Part shown: positions 6,666-6,682 of the stretch, piece by piece
Position numbering within the stretch: the stretch's first letter is position 1
Layout of the letters: each line of letters begins with the position of its first letter
NCBI GenBank assembly: GCA_903831585.1
Contig: CAIKYE010000056.1
Location: 1-6,682 of the forward strand
Direction of reading: 5' to 3'
DNA: 6,682 bases
DNA from: an uncultured Micrococcales bacterium
Lineage (GTDB): Bacteria; Actinomycetota; Actinomycetes; Actinomycetales; Microbacteriaceae
Program-made: the position numbers and the translations under genes
The notes under the pieces: generated by a model
Told to the model about the DNA's origin: nothing
The model's database searches: none
Seen by the model: only the letters and a program-made list of their open reading frames with translations

Positions 6666-6682
6666 GGTAGTCTTAACCACGG

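Noticed and set aside
6663..6673. TAGGGT and TAGTCT as possible -10 boxes for a gene after proA
   Set aside because: They fit TAnnnT, but no acceptable -35 box lies 16-18 bases upstream, and the window ends before any downstream gene can be seen.
6201..6680. 159-codon open frame on the - strand over the end of proA
   Set aside because: It lies almost wholly opposite a highly conserved proA region and encodes no recognisable motif; it is an antisense shadow of proA codon bias.

Overview
The window is a chromosomal housekeeping stretch from an actinobacterium. Six complete genes lie on the + strand in the order rne, rplU, rpmA, obgE, proB, proA. That order, an RNase E whose long disordered extension sits at the N-terminus, and an Obg with a charged tail after its OCT domain all point to Actinomycetota. 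The protein sequences look most like Microbacteriaceae. Base composition is only mildly GC-rich, which would suit the small-genome freshwater members of that family (Rhodoluna/Aquiluna-like). The genus is inference from composition and memory of the families, not from a search.

Layout. Positions 1-48 hold only the leader or upstream-gene end before rne. rne (49-2292) is followed by a 117-base gap with a good sigma70-type promoter (2314-2342) and a short leader. rplU and rpmA (2410-2987) then form a two-gene ribosomal protein operon. A strong intrinsic terminator (3001-3035) closes it. A perfect Shine-Dalgarno sequence follows at once and opens obgE (3062-4636). obgE overlaps proB by one base, and proB is separated from proA by two bases, so obgE-proB-proA read as one translationally coupled unit. 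No intergenic stretch exceeds 300 bases, and no RNA gene, mobile element or CRISPR array was seen.

How the genes work together. RNase E processes and degrades RNA. bL21 and bL27 are 50S proteins, and Obg is a GTPase of 50S maturation and stress signalling, so the first four genes serve RNA and ribosome metabolism. ProB and ProA carry out the first two steps of proline synthesis from glutamate. They share the obgE transcript without an obvious functional link.

I found no undescribed system. The points worth a second look are: the H1-like KKPxx tail plus AT-hook-like motif of RNase E, substitutions at usually conserved positions of bL27 and bL21, a ProB lacking the PUA domain, and the terminator lying directly in front of obgE.
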